From: an uncultured Oscillospiraceae bacterium
GTDB lineage: Bacteria > Bacillota > Clostridia > Oscillospirales > Oscillospiraceae
Direction: 5' to 3'
DNA length: 14,325 nucleotides
Assembly: GCA_910589085.1 (NCBI GenBank)
Contig: CAJUSG010000054.1
Coordinates: forward strand, 3,043 to 17,367
A program made the position numbers and the translations under genes. The notes under the pieces are model-generated. The model made no database searches and was not told the origin of the DNA. It was given only the letters and a program-made list of their open reading frames with translations. Positions 6,614 through 13,212 of the stretch are shown one piece after another; position 1 is the first letter of the stretch; each line of letters opens with the position of its first letter.

Positions 6614-7081
6614 GTGATTAACACCACCCTGTGCTATATCCGGCGGGGAGACGAATATTTGATGCTCCACCGGATCAAGAAGAAGAACGACCTGAATCAG
6701 GACAAGTGGATCGGGATCGGCGGGAAATTTCTGGACAAAGAGAGCCCCGAGGACTGCCTGCTCCGGGAGGCGGAGGAGGAGACCGGACTGATCCTCACCG
6801 ATTACCGCTACCGGGGGATTGTCACCTTTGTCTCTGACCGCTGGCCCACCGAGTATATGCACCTGTTCACCGCCGACGGCTTTACCGGCCAGGTGAAGGA
6901 GTGCGACGAGGGGGTGCTGGAGTGGCTCCCCCGGCACCGGCTGCTGGAGATTCCCCACTGGGAGGGGGACGAAATCTTTCTCAGGCTGATCTGGGAGGAC
7001 GCCCCCTTCTTCTCGCTGAAGGTGTGCTATGAGGGGGATCGGCTGGCCGGCGCCGTCCTCAACGGAAGGACAATACGATAA
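6614..7081 (+). CDS. MutX-like Nudix hydrolase, probable 8-oxo-dGTP diphosphatase
   Basis: A 155-residue single-domain Nudix enzyme with a perfect Nudix box GX5EX7REUXEEXGU: G37, E43, R51-E52, E55-E56, G58. It closely resembles streptococcal MutX in order and wording: an N-terminal CYIRRGDEYLMLHR strand, KWIGIGGK before the box, an EGVLEWLP segment, and the ending motifs WEGDEIF and EDAPFFSLK. MutX-type proteins hydrolyse 8-oxo-dGTP and so prevent oxidative mutations; that substrate is inferred from the resemblance. The start is GTG 6614 with AAGGAGGAG upstream at normal spacing. It lies 35 bases after the protease stop with no promoter seen, so it is probably the last gene of the two-component/HtrA operon. 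A shared terminator follows its TAA. Confidence 0.9.
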   Translation: MINTTLCYIRRGDEYLMLHRIKKKNDLNQDKWIGIGGKFLDKESPEDCLLREAEEETGLILTDYRYRGIVTFVSDRWPTEYMHLFTADGFTGQVKECDEGVLEWLPRHRLLEIPHWEGDEIFLRLIWEDAPFFSLKVCYEGDRLAGAVLNGRTIR

Positions 7082-7084
7082 ATT

Positions 7085-7113
7085 CGCGGCCCCCGGAGTG
7101 TCCGGGGGCCGCG
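7085..7113. terminator. Bidirectional terminator hairpin between convergent genes
   Basis: CGCGGCCCCCGGA (7085-7097) and TCCGGGGGCCGCG (7101-7113) form a perfect 13-bp stem with a 3-base loop. It fits exactly between the Nudix stop (7079-7081) and the LytR stop (7121-7119). On the minus strand it is followed by AATTTATC, on the plus strand by CTGCGTTATCC, so neither side has an ideal U-tract. The position and stem strength make a shared terminator the best reading. Confidence 0.8.
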
Positions 7114-7118
7114 CTGCG

Positions 7119-8285
7119 TTATCCTGTGTAGCTGTCCGCCTTGGCCAGGTTCATGTCCTCCAGGGTCAGGGGCCGGTCGTAGGGGTTGACCAGCCGGTTG
7201 ACCAGTGCCAGGGTCTCCTCCTGGTCCAGCACGTAGCAGTAGCGGTAGCCCCGATATACCCCGTCCCCACGGCCGGGGAGGGTGGCCGTCTCCACCCCGG
7301 CGGAGGGGTCCAGACCGATGGCCTGGCTGGCAAAATAGAGCATGTCGTTCATGGACAGGTCGGTATCCACATTCTGGTTGAAGATCTCCACAAAGCCGTT
7401 GATCCGGGTGAGATTGCCCCAGGAGAGCACCTTCTTCGCCAGGGCGATCAGGAGCTTCTGCTGGGTTTCGGTGCGGCCGATGTCGGAGTAGCCGCTGCCG
7501 TCGCCGTTGTTTTTCCGGAACCGGGCCACCTCCATGGCCTGCTGGCCGTTCAGATGGTACATCCCCTCGGTATAGTGGATGTGCAGATCCTGGTAGGGGT
7601 CGTCGTAGTTCATGTCGCAGGGGACGTAGAAGTCCACCCCGTCCAGATAGTCCACCAGGGTGATGAAGCCCTTGATATTTACCTTGATGTAGTAGTCAAT
7701 GGGGACGCCCAACATACTGGAGACGTCCGCGATCCGCTGATCCAGACCGCCCTTGCCGTAGACCAGGTGGGGGTTCCCGCTGTCCCGGGCGACCAGGGTG
7801 TCCCGGGGGATGGAGACCACGCCCACCCTCTGCTCCACCGTGTCGTAGCACAGCACCATCATGATGTCGGTGCGGTAGCCCTCCATGTCGGTGGCGGCCA
7901 GAAAGATGTTGTACACCCCCTTCCGGAGCTGACGCTCCGGGGCGGTTCCAGCGGTGGAACCCGCTGCGCCAGTCGTGCCGCCGGGGTCCGTCCTGTTTCC
8001 CGTCTGGGCGGGGGGAGGCGGGGACTTCTGCTCCGGAGCCCGTACCACGGCGTTGAAGCCCAGATACGCCGCCACGATGATGGCGGAGATGACCACCAGT
8101 ACCTTGTAGAAGCCCATGACCGCCGCCGCGGCCGGGGAGCGCCCGCCCCTGCCGCGCCTGCGGGGCGGCTCGTCCCAGCCCTCTGAGCCCGCCTGCCGCC
8201 GGGGTCCGGGAGCCTGCCTCCGCTGGGACGGCGCACCCCGGCGCCCGGACGGCTGCCGGGAAACATTTACATATCTCTCTTCCAA
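7119..8285 (-). CDS. LytR-CpsA-Psr (LCP) family cell-wall glycopolymer transferase
   Basis: A 388-residue membrane protein. Residues 10-50 form an unusually Arg/Pro/Gly-rich cytoplasmic tail; one helix (about 58-80) and a Pro/Thr/Gly-rich spacer (about 84-118) lead to the extracellular LCP domain (about 124-280). Conserved family residues are visible: the TDIMMVL motif with R138 and D140, R161-D162 in SIPRDTLV, R255 and R257 in ARFRK, and R271 in IGRTETQQK. LCP enzymes move undecaprenyl-phosphate-linked polymers (teichoic acid, capsule) onto peptidoglycan. The start is taken as TTG 8285 because GGGGGAGGGG lies seven bases upstream. An upstream TTG at 8321 would overlap the -10 box of the promoter and is therefore unlikely. 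It is a single-gene unit ending at the shared terminator. Confidence 0.9.
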   Translation of the reverse strand: MEERYVNVSRQPSGRRGAPSQRRQAPGPRRQAGSEGWDEPPRRRGRGGRSPAAAAVMGFYKVLVVISAIIVAAYLGFNAVVRAPEQKSPPPPAQTGNRTDPGGTTGAAGSTAGTAPERQLRKGVYNIFLAATDMEGYRTDIMMVLCYDTVEQRVGVVSIPRDTLVARDSGNPHLVYGKGGLDQRIADVSSMLGVPIDYYIKVNIKGFITLVDYLDGVDFYVPCDMNYDDPYQDLHIHYTEGMYHLNGQQAMEVARFRKNNGDGSGYSDIGRTETQQKLLIALAKKVLSWGNLTRINGFVEIFNQNVDTDLSMNDMLYFASQAIGLDPSAGVETATLPGRGDGVYRGYRYCYVLDQEETLALVNRLVNPYDRPLTLEDMNLAKADSYTG

Positions 8286-8320
8286 CGGGTTTCCCCTCCC
8301 CCGAAAAATTGTTCTGTTCA

Positions 8321-8349
8321 AGTATAATCATTCCGACCTTTTTCGGCAA
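8321..8349 (-). promoter_or_regulatory. Sigma-A promoter of the LCP gene
   Basis: Minus strand: -35 TTGCCG (8349-8344), a 17-base spacer, -10 TATACT (8326-8321). The start would be near 8314, leaving a leader of about 30 bases that contains the GGGGGAGGGG binding site. This site is what argues for TTG 8285 as the true start codon. Confidence 0.65.
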
Positions 8350-8393
8350 GAGGGAAGGGGGTCAATTCATAAAAAATTAAGATTTGCGGCTTT

Positions 8394-8409
8394 GGCCCGG
8401 CGGCGGGCC
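8394..8409 (-). terminator. Possible terminator of the AbgT operon
   Basis: GGCCCG / CGGGCC with a 4-base loop lies just beyond the AbgT stop codon (8414), in the minus-strand direction. A T-run (complement of AAAAAA at 8371-8376) follows, but 17 bases after the stem, which is too far for a textbook intrinsic terminator. Termination here is expected because the LCP promoter begins at 8349. Confidence 0.4.
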
Positions 8410-8413
8410 GGAA

Positions 8414-9988
8414 TCAGAACCGGGGCATGGGGGGCATGGCCGGGCCGAGAGGGAGCTGGAAGAGATAGAAAACGGTGAGCAGGATGACAAAGGTTATCAT
8501 AAAGCCGATGGAGAAGGGCAGCTGATAGGAGATGACCGTTCCGAGGCCGGGCTTGTCCTCACGGTTCTTGTCCCAGTATTCTTCCACCAGGGCGATGGCC
8601 ACGGGCAGGGTGGAGGACAGCGGGGAGATGTTATTGGTGCAGGAGTCGCCGATGCGGTAGGCGAGCTGGGTCAGCGCGGGGTGGATGCCCAGACCGGCGA
8701 ACATGGGAATGAAGATGGGGGCCAGGATGAACCACTTGTTGGAGCCGCTGGTCATGAAGAAGTTGATGAAGCACACCAGAAGGATGAACAGGTACAGCAG
8801 AGGCAGGCCGTTCAGGTTAATCAGCTTCAGGAAGTTCTGCCCGTTGACCGAGATGACGGTGGCCAGGTTGGAACGCTTGAATGCAGAGATGAACTGGGAC
8901 ATGATGGCCAGAATCAGGATCATGGAGGACACCCGGGAGATGCCCTTCTGCATGATTCTGGGCACCTCGTTGATGCTCTTGATAACGCCGCTCCCGAAGC
9001 CGTAGGCCGCGCCCACAAGGGCAAAGAACAGACCCACCAGAACCGGGATCGACTTGATGAGGGGGGAGGTGGGCAGCAGGCCTCCGTCGCTGTTGCGGAA
9101 CAGGCCGCCGGCGGGGACGGTGCAGACCAGCAGGAGCGCCAGGAAGGCCAGCGCGGCGATGCCGGCGTTCCGCAGGCCCCTGTGTTCCTCCGGGGTGAGC
9201 TCGTATTTGCGCATCCCGGAGGCGTCGCCCAGGGTGTGGAAATCTCCCACCAGCGGGGTTACGATCTTTTCGCTGATTACGGTGCAGACAAGGGCCAGTA
9301 TGAAGGTGGCGGCGGCCAGGAAATACCAGTTAATCAGAGGGTGAAATTCGGTGAAGCCCAGGGTCTCGGCGATGACACCGGTGGTGGTGGAGAGGGTTAC
9401 GTCCTGGTTGGCGATGGCCAGGTTGGCCGTGTAGCCGGCGGAGGCCGCAGAGAAGGCGGTTACCACGCCGATGACCGGATTTCTGCCGATGGCCTTGAAC
9501 ACCATGGCGCCCAGGGTGGCGGCCAGGATGTTGCCGGCGTCCCCGGCGATGTTGGCGCAGACCCCCATCAGGGCGAGGGCATAGGTGATGATCGCCCGGG
9601 GCGCGCCCAGCAGCATCCTGCGCAGGGCGGCGTCGAAAAAGCCGGTCTGCTCCGCCAGCACCATGCACATGGAGATGGTGATGACATTGCCCAGTACCTC
9701 GTTGCCCAGCACGTTTTTGGTAAATTCCGAGAACAGTGCGGCAATCTCGGATTTCGAGAGGAGGTTGACCACCTGGACCACCTTTTCGGTCACCTCTCCC
9801 TTGCTGTTGGCCTCCATGTAGGTGACCGATATGCCCATTTGGGCGAACACCATGGACAGCAGCAGCGTGGTTACGGTCAGGATGACGAAAATCCACATGG
9901 GATGGGGCAGCCGGTTGCCCACACGCTCGACCATGGCAAAAAATTTAACCAGTCCCCTCTGCCCAGCCGCCGGATCACGTCGTTTCAT
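8414..9988 (-). CDS. AbgT-family transporter (aminobenzoyl-glutamate type)
   Basis: A 524-residue polytopic transporter with the full length and helices expected of the AbgT family, whose members include E. coli AbgT (p-aminobenzoyl-glutamate uptake) and the sulfonamide exporters MtrF and YdaH. Family signatures are clear: the early PHPMWIF segment before helix 1, NIAGDAGNI with D150 in the first half, SGSNKWFILAPIF with W419, and LAYRIGDSCTNNISPLSST with R445. D150, W419 and R445 appear to match residues shown to matter in MtrF/YdaH. The start is ATG 9988, which has AAGGAGG eight bases upstream; an upstream ATG at 10018 lacks a site and overlaps the preceding gene. It is the last gene of the operon, 19 bases after the M20 hydrolase. 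That pairing matches abgABT of E. coli and favours uptake of an amide substrate rather than drug export. Confidence 0.92.
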   Translation of the reverse strand: MKRRDPAAGQRGLVKFFAMVERVGNRLPHPMWIFVILTVTTLLLSMVFAQMGISVTYMEANSKGEVTEKVVQVVNLLSKSEIAALFSEFTKNVLGNEVLGNVITISMCMVLAEQTGFFDAALRRMLLGAPRAIITYALALMGVCANIAGDAGNILAATLGAMVFKAIGRNPVIGVVTAFSAASAGYTANLAIANQDVTLSTTTGVIAETLGFTEFHPLINWYFLAAATFILALVCTVISEKIVTPLVGDFHTLGDASGMRKYELTPEEHRGLRNAGIAALAFLALLLVCTVPAGGLFRNSDGGLLPTSPLIKSIPVLVGLFFALVGAAYGFGSGVIKSINEVPRIMQKGISRVSSMILILAIMSQFISAFKRSNLATVISVNGQNFLKLINLNGLPLLYLFILLVCFINFFMTSGSNKWFILAPIFIPMFAGLGIHPALTQLAYRIGDSCTNNISPLSSTLPVAIALVEEYWDKNREDKPGLGTVISYQLPFSIGFMITFVILLTVFYLFQLPLGPAMPPMPRF

Positions 9989-10007
9989 GGTAATTCCTCC
10001 TTTTCCA

Positions 10008-11204
10008 TCACATTCCATTCAGGTATCCAAAAACTATCCGGGTGAAGGCGGCCACCCCCAGGGGCATCGCCTTTTCGTTAAAGGTAAAGGCGGGGCTGTG
10101 GGCCCCGACGGTCACGCCGTTGTCCGCCTGGGTGCCCAGCCAGAAGAAGACGGAGGGGACCGCCTGGGCGAAGTAGGAGAAGTCCTCCCCGCCGCTGTTG
10201 GGGAACTCCTGTTCCACATACCGGTCCGGCCCCACCAGGTCGGTCAGCCAGCCCTTTACCCGCTGGTATTGGGCCCCGTCGTTGACCAGAGGGCCGTAGT
10301 TCCAGCGGATGTCCAGCTCGGCCCGCACACCCATGGCGTGGGCGACGTCGCTGACGATTTCGGTGATGCGCTCCCCGGCCAGTTGGCGTACCTCCTCCTT
10401 GAAGGTGCGCAGCGTCCCCCGGATATGGACGTGCTCCGGGACGATGTTGTGCCGGGTGCCGCTCTGGATCATGCTTACCCCGACCACCGCGTTGTCAAAG
10501 GGGTTGATGCTGCGGGAGACCACCGTTTGCAGCGCCGTGATGATATAGGCGGCCGCCACAATGGGGTCCTTGACCAGGTGGGGGGTGGAGGCGTGGCCGC
10601 CTGTGCCGTACAGGTCCAGGTAGATGGGGTCCGAGCCGGCGTGGGTTGGGCCGCTGCGGGAGATCAGGCGGCCCACCGGGTAGCGGTTGTTGGTGTGCAG
10701 GCCGGTCATAAAGTCCACCGCGGGGTCGTCCCGAAGGACCCCCTCCCGGATCATATACTGGGCGCCCCCGCCCTGGGGGCCGTTTTCCTCCGCCGGCTGG
10801 AAGATCAGCTTTACATTGCCCTGGAGCTCCTCCCGCAGCTGCCACAGGACCCGGGCTGTCCCCAGAAGAATGGCGGTGTGCCCGTCGTGGCCGCAGGCGT
10901 GGGCCACCCCAGGCGTCTCCGAGGCGAAGGGGAGGCCCGTGGCCTCGTCCATCAGCAGCGCGTCCATGTCCGCCCGGATGCCGATGGTTCGGCCCGGCCT
11001 TCCGCCCCGGATGACCGCCGCCACCCCGGTGTTGAAGTAGGTCCTGATCTCGGTGATTCCGATACGCCGCAGCTCACGGATGACCAGCTCCCGGGTGCGG
11101 AACTCCTGGGTGGAGGGCTCCGGGTGCCGGTGGATGTCCCGGCGGGTCTCCACCAGAAAGTCGTACTGCTCTTGGGCCAGCTCTAAAATTCGTGCGTTTT
11201 CCAT
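10008..11204 (-). CDS. M20D-family metal-dependent amidohydrolase
   Basis: A 398-residue co-catalytic metallohydrolase of the M20D group (IAA-amino-acid hydrolase, hippurate hydrolase, AbgA/AbgB relatives). Visible motifs: HRHPEPS near the N terminus, GIRADMDALLM (75-85), the metal-binding HACGHDGHTA with C104 and H106, the catalytic/metal pair E139-E140 in FQPAEEN, H170 in GLHTN, the lid-domain GTGGHASTPH (200-209), GGEDFSYF (338-345) and the last ligand H369 in GAHSP. The Cys ligand is typical of M20D rather than of the DapE/ArgE groups. These enzymes are cytoplasmic and cleave N-acyl or aminobenzoyl amino-acid amides. ATG 11204 follows AAGGAGG, which overlaps the TAA of the preceding gene. 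With the AbgT gene after it, the likely role is to hydrolyse what AbgT imports. The precise substrate cannot be read from the sequence. Confidence 0.92.
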   Translation of the reverse strand: MENARILELAQEQYDFLVETRRDIHRHPEPSTQEFRTRELVIRELRRIGITEIRTYFNTGVAAVIRGGRPGRTIGIRADMDALLMDEATGLPFASETPGVAHACGHDGHTAILLGTARVLWQLREELQGNVKLIFQPAEENGPQGGGAQYMIREGVLRDDPAVDFMTGLHTNNRYPVGRLISRSGPTHAGSDPIYLDLYGTGGHASTPHLVKDPIVAAAYIITALQTVVSRSINPFDNAVVGVSMIQSGTRHNIVPEHVHIRGTLRTFKEEVRQLAGERITEIVSDVAHAMGVRAELDIRWNYGPLVNDGAQYQRVKGWLTDLVGPDRYVEQEFPNSGGEDFSYFAQAVPSVFFWLGTQADNGVTVGAHSPAFTFNEKAMPLGVAAFTRIVFGYLNGM

Positions 11205-11213
11205 GATTCCTCC

Positions 11214-12197
11214 TTATCGTTGATCGGTGTACAGGCATACTTCGCCCTCCCGGATTACGACAACGCCGTCCGCCGTTACGGTGGGCTTGGTCATAATCAG
11301 GTCGTAGTGACAGGCCGCCTTGACCGTGCCGCCCAGGGTGATGCTGGTGCCGATTCCAATGTGGGCCGTCCCGTGGACCCCCTCGTCCTCCAGCATGAAG
11401 CCGCAGAACCGGCAGGCGGGGTTCAGCCCGATCCCCAGCTCGGCGATGTTGTATACGTTGGGGTCCTCCTTGGCGGCCAGATCCTCCCGCAGCTTCTGGG
11501 CCTGCCAGCCCCCCTGGATGGAGGTGATGAAGCCGTCCTTTACCCGGCAGATCACCGGCTCCTGGAGCAGGCCGATGCCGATGTAGGGGATGCTGGCGTC
11601 GGCCACAATGACGCCGTTGGCCGTCTCCTCCAGGGGGGAGACATTGGCCTCCACCGTGGGGACGGGGGAAAATTCCCCCTTCTTGACCATGCAGGTCATG
11701 GCGTTGTACCGCCTGCCCTGGGCGCTGAAGGTCAGGTCGGTCCCCCCAGGGGTGGTGAGGCGCACCGTGCTGGCTCCGCCCAGCGCCGCCGCTACAAACA
11801 GACACTCCCGGCGGGCGGCGGGGAAGTCCGCCTGGAGTCCGCCGCGGTACATCAGCTCCTCGGTAAACTGGGTGAGCATCACCCCACGGGAGCCGGCCTC
11901 ACAGGCCGCCTTGACCGCGCTGGTGTGGGTGATGGAGGTGTGTACGCAGCACACAAAGGCATCGCTGGTGGCCATGGCCGCCGCCACGGGCAGAGGGGGC
12001 TCCTGGCCGTCCCGCTGCCTGGGGAGCATGGTTATCACCATGGGGTTGGCGTTGGCGGCAAAAACCGCGTTGGCGATGCTCCGGGCGATGGACAGCTTGG
12101 AGAGCTCCGCCACAATCACCACATTTTCGTCGGGCTGGACCCTCAGACAGGTTTCGACAACGGTCCGCGCACCCCGCGCCATCATAATTTTCTCCAT
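11214..12197 (-). CDS. COG2309 metalloenzyme (M29 aminopeptidase / NicX-like superfamily)
   Basis: A 327-residue predicted cytoplasmic metalloenzyme. The C-terminal half has the superfamily metal motifs: AELGIGLNP with E253, a DEG with E272, TAHIGIG with H279, and CHYDLIM with the HxD pair H297/D299. The NVSPLEETANG segment (185-195) resembles the EVxxxPxExxxxG block of M29 enzymes. The same fold includes thermophilic aminopeptidases (AmpS, aminopeptidase T) and the Fe-dependent 2,5-dihydroxypyridine 5,6-dioxygenase NicX, so peptidase and ring-cleavage chemistry both remain possible. Start: ATG 12197 has AAGGAGGA eight bases before it; ATG 12215, six codons upstream with AAGGAG ten bases before it, is an alternative. 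It is the first gene of the operon, nine bases before the M20D gene, under a promoter with a probable GntR operator. Superfamily fairly sure, reaction unsure. Confidence 0.82.
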   Translation of the reverse strand: MEKIMMARGARTVVETCLRVQPDENVVIVAELSKLSIARSIANAVFAANANPMVITMLPRQRDGQEPPLPVAAAMATSDAFVCCVHTSITHTSAVKAACEAGSRGVMLTQFTEELMYRGGLQADFPAARRECLFVAAALGGASTVRLTTPGGTDLTFSAQGRRYNAMTCMVKKGEFSPVPTVEANVSPLEETANGVIVADASIPYIGIGLLQEPVICRVKDGFITSIQGGWQAQKLREDLAAKEDPNVYNIAELGIGLNPACRFCGFMLEDEGVHGTAHIGIGTSITLGGTVKAACHYDLIMTKPTVTADGVVVIREGEVCLYTDQR

Positions 12198-12249
12198 ATC
12201 TCCGTCCTCCTTCATAATTTGATCGCTCCTTGAAACAGTATATTTCTAT

Positions 12250-12278
12250 ATTATATATTCTATAGAATTTGGAGGCAA
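12250..12278 (-). promoter_or_regulatory. Sigma-A promoter of the M29-M20D-abgT operon
   Basis: Minus strand: -35 TTGCCT (12278-12273), a 17-base spacer, -10 TATAAT (12255-12250). The start is expected near 12243, with a short leader before the ribosome binding site. The spacer is almost filled by the palindrome ATTCTATAGAAT, so any protein bound there would exclude RNA polymerase. Confidence 0.75.
12257..12268. promoter_or_regulatory. Probable GntR operator, site 1
   Basis: ATTCTATAGAAT is a perfect 12-bp palindrome lying inside the 17-base spacer of the operon promoter. An identical copy is found upstream of the adjacent gntR-type gene (13119-13130). Palindromes of this size are typical targets of GntR/FCD dimers, and the position implies repression. 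Binding by this regulator is inferred. Confidence 0.7.
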
Positions 12279-12290
12279 AAAATAACTCCA

Positions 12291-12983
12291 TCACTCCCCT
12301 CGGCTCTGCTTGCGGATCTTCTCCTCTACCGCCAGGCCGTAGTCATAGCCGTTATAGATGTGGAGGGAGAGGGCCTCCACCGCCTGCTCTACGTCCCCGG
12401 CCTTCAGCGCCCGCAGAATGTTCTGGTGCTCAAACCAGATCTCCTGTCTGCGCTGATCGTCGATGGCGGAGTAGTTCATGCCCCGCAGAATGACGTCGTT
12501 CAGCTGGTCCACAAAGGCGATCAGCTTTGTGTTTCTGCTGCCCTCAACCCAGAGCTGGTGCAGGTTCGCGTTGAAGTAGACCACCTGGCTGACATCCGCG
12601 TCGTCCCGGGTCTGCTCCAGCTCCTCCGCGATGCGCCTGGTGAGTTCCTCGCCCATGTTGGCATAGGCCAGCCGCATGGCCAGCGTCTCCAGCGCCACAC
12701 GGCACTGCACTACGTCCAGAATCTCCTTGGAACTGTAGCCCCGCACCACCGCGCCCTTCCAGGGGAGGATGCGGATCAGGCCCTCCGTGGCCAGCATACG
12801 GAAGGCCTCCCGGACCGGCGCCGGGCTGACGTTGAGCAAATTGGCCATCCGGACCTCCTGCAGACGCTCTCCGGGGGCGATGTCCCCCTGAAGGATGGAC
12901 TGCTTGATCTGTTCGTAGCATTTCTGCGCCAGGGTCTGCCGTCCAACCTTGCTGATTTTGCCGCGCTCAAGCTCTTCCTTCAT
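12291..12983 (-). CDS. GntR-family regulator, FadR/FCD subgroup
   Basis: A 230-residue repressor-type regulator. The winged helix (about 15-82) has the GntR signatures LQGDIAPGERLQEVRMANLL and VSPAPVREAFRMLATEGL, then the wing. An all-helical FCD ligand domain (about 88-215) follows, with the metal-site histidines H142 (NANLHQLW), H186 (FEHQNIL) and H208 (LSLHI). The usual Asp four residues before the first His is N138 here. FCD domains bind small carboxylates, often through a metal ion, and release DNA. ATG 12983 has GGAGG seven bases upstream. It stands directly upstream of, and on the same strand as, the enzyme/transporter operon, with a separate promoter between them. Local regulation of that operon, and possibly of its own gene, is the natural reading, supported by the paired palindromes. 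Confidence 0.93.
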   Translation of the reverse strand: MKEELERGKISKVGRQTLAQKCYEQIKQSILQGDIAPGERLQEVRMANLLNVSPAPVREAFRMLATEGLIRILPWKGAVVRGYSSKEILDVVQCRVALETLAMRLAYANMGEELTRRIAEELEQTRDDADVSQVVYFNANLHQLWVEGSRNTKLIAFVDQLNDVILRGMNYSAIDDQRRQEIWFEHQNILRALKAGDVEQAVEALSLHIYNGYDYGLAVEEKIRKQSRGE

Positions 12984-13015
12984 GGCCCGCCTCCATATGT
13001 ATATGTCTGCTCTCT

Positions 13016-13043
13016 ATTATCTACATATTTGCCCCCTTTGCAA
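13016..13043 (-). promoter_or_regulatory. Candidate promoter of the gntR-type gene
   Basis: Minus strand: -35 TTGCAA (13043-13038), a 16-base spacer, -10 GATAAT (13021-13016), giving a start near 13010 and a leader of about 25 bases. The whole interval 12984-13135 is strikingly AT-rich against the surrounding GC-rich genes, so other -10-like hexamers exist and this choice is moderate. Confidence 0.5.
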
Positions 13044-13118
13044 TCCTTTTTTGAGAGAATTTATAAATTTATGGACCCCTCCAAATTTTAAATTGTGCTT
13101 TTGTCTAATATACTCAAG

Positions 13119-13130
13119 ATTCTATAGAAT
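13119..13130. promoter_or_regulatory. Probable GntR operator, site 2
   Basis: A second, identical copy of ATTCTATAGAAT, about 75 bases upstream of the candidate gntR -35 box and about 850 bases from site 1. The identity can be extended: ATATTCTATAGAAT is shared when one site is read on the opposite strand. The distance from the promoter suggests autoregulation from a remote site, cooperative looping between the two sites, or a further promoter that I do not resolve. Confidence 0.6.
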
Positions 13131-13169
13131 ATTGCTGGAAGAAACAGGGGGCTGTACCAGACATTTCCT

Positions 13170-13204
13170 GCCGCCCCCCGATGGGTGGACCATCAGGGGA
13201 CGGC
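13170..13204 (-). terminator. Hairpin ending the FtsX-type permease transcript
   Basis: The two arms, 13204-13190 and 13184-13170 read on the minus strand, make a 15-bp stem around a 5-base loop. The only two non-Watson-Crick positions become G-U pairs in minus-strand RNA but A-C mismatches in plus-strand RNA. The hairpin therefore fits the transcript of the permease gene, whose TAG stop lies nine bases before it. There is no U-tract, so it may be a factor-assisted terminator or a 3'-end stabiliser. Confidence 0.6.
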
Positions 13205-13212
13205 GGGCGGGA

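Noticed and set aside
7029..8186. A 385-codon plus-strand frame across the LCP gene
   Set aside because: It would run through the shared terminator hairpin and overlaps the Nudix 3' end; its composition is that of an antisense shadow.
8384..10045. A 553-codon plus-strand open frame opposite the AbgT gene
   Set aside because: Composed of Gly, His, Asp and Gln repeats typical of antisense frames in high-GC DNA; the minus strand encodes an unmistakable full-length transporter.
9822..12233. Long plus-strand open frames (9822-11186 and 11220-12233) opposite the M20D and COG2309 genes
   Set aside because: No recognisable motifs, no binding sites, and complete overlap with genes that carry catalytic signatures.
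13056..13095. AT-rich short palindromes (ATAAATTTAT, AAATTTTAAATT) taken as extra operators
   Set aside because: Self-complementary AT runs arise easily in such AT-rich sequence, and they do not match the repeated ATTCTATAGAAT site.
12216..13135. Recent horizontal transfer of the gntR locus, suggested by AT-rich flanks
   Set aside because: Only the promoter regions are AT-rich; the coding sequences have the same GC-rich codon use as their neighbours, and no integrase, tRNA or direct repeats are seen.
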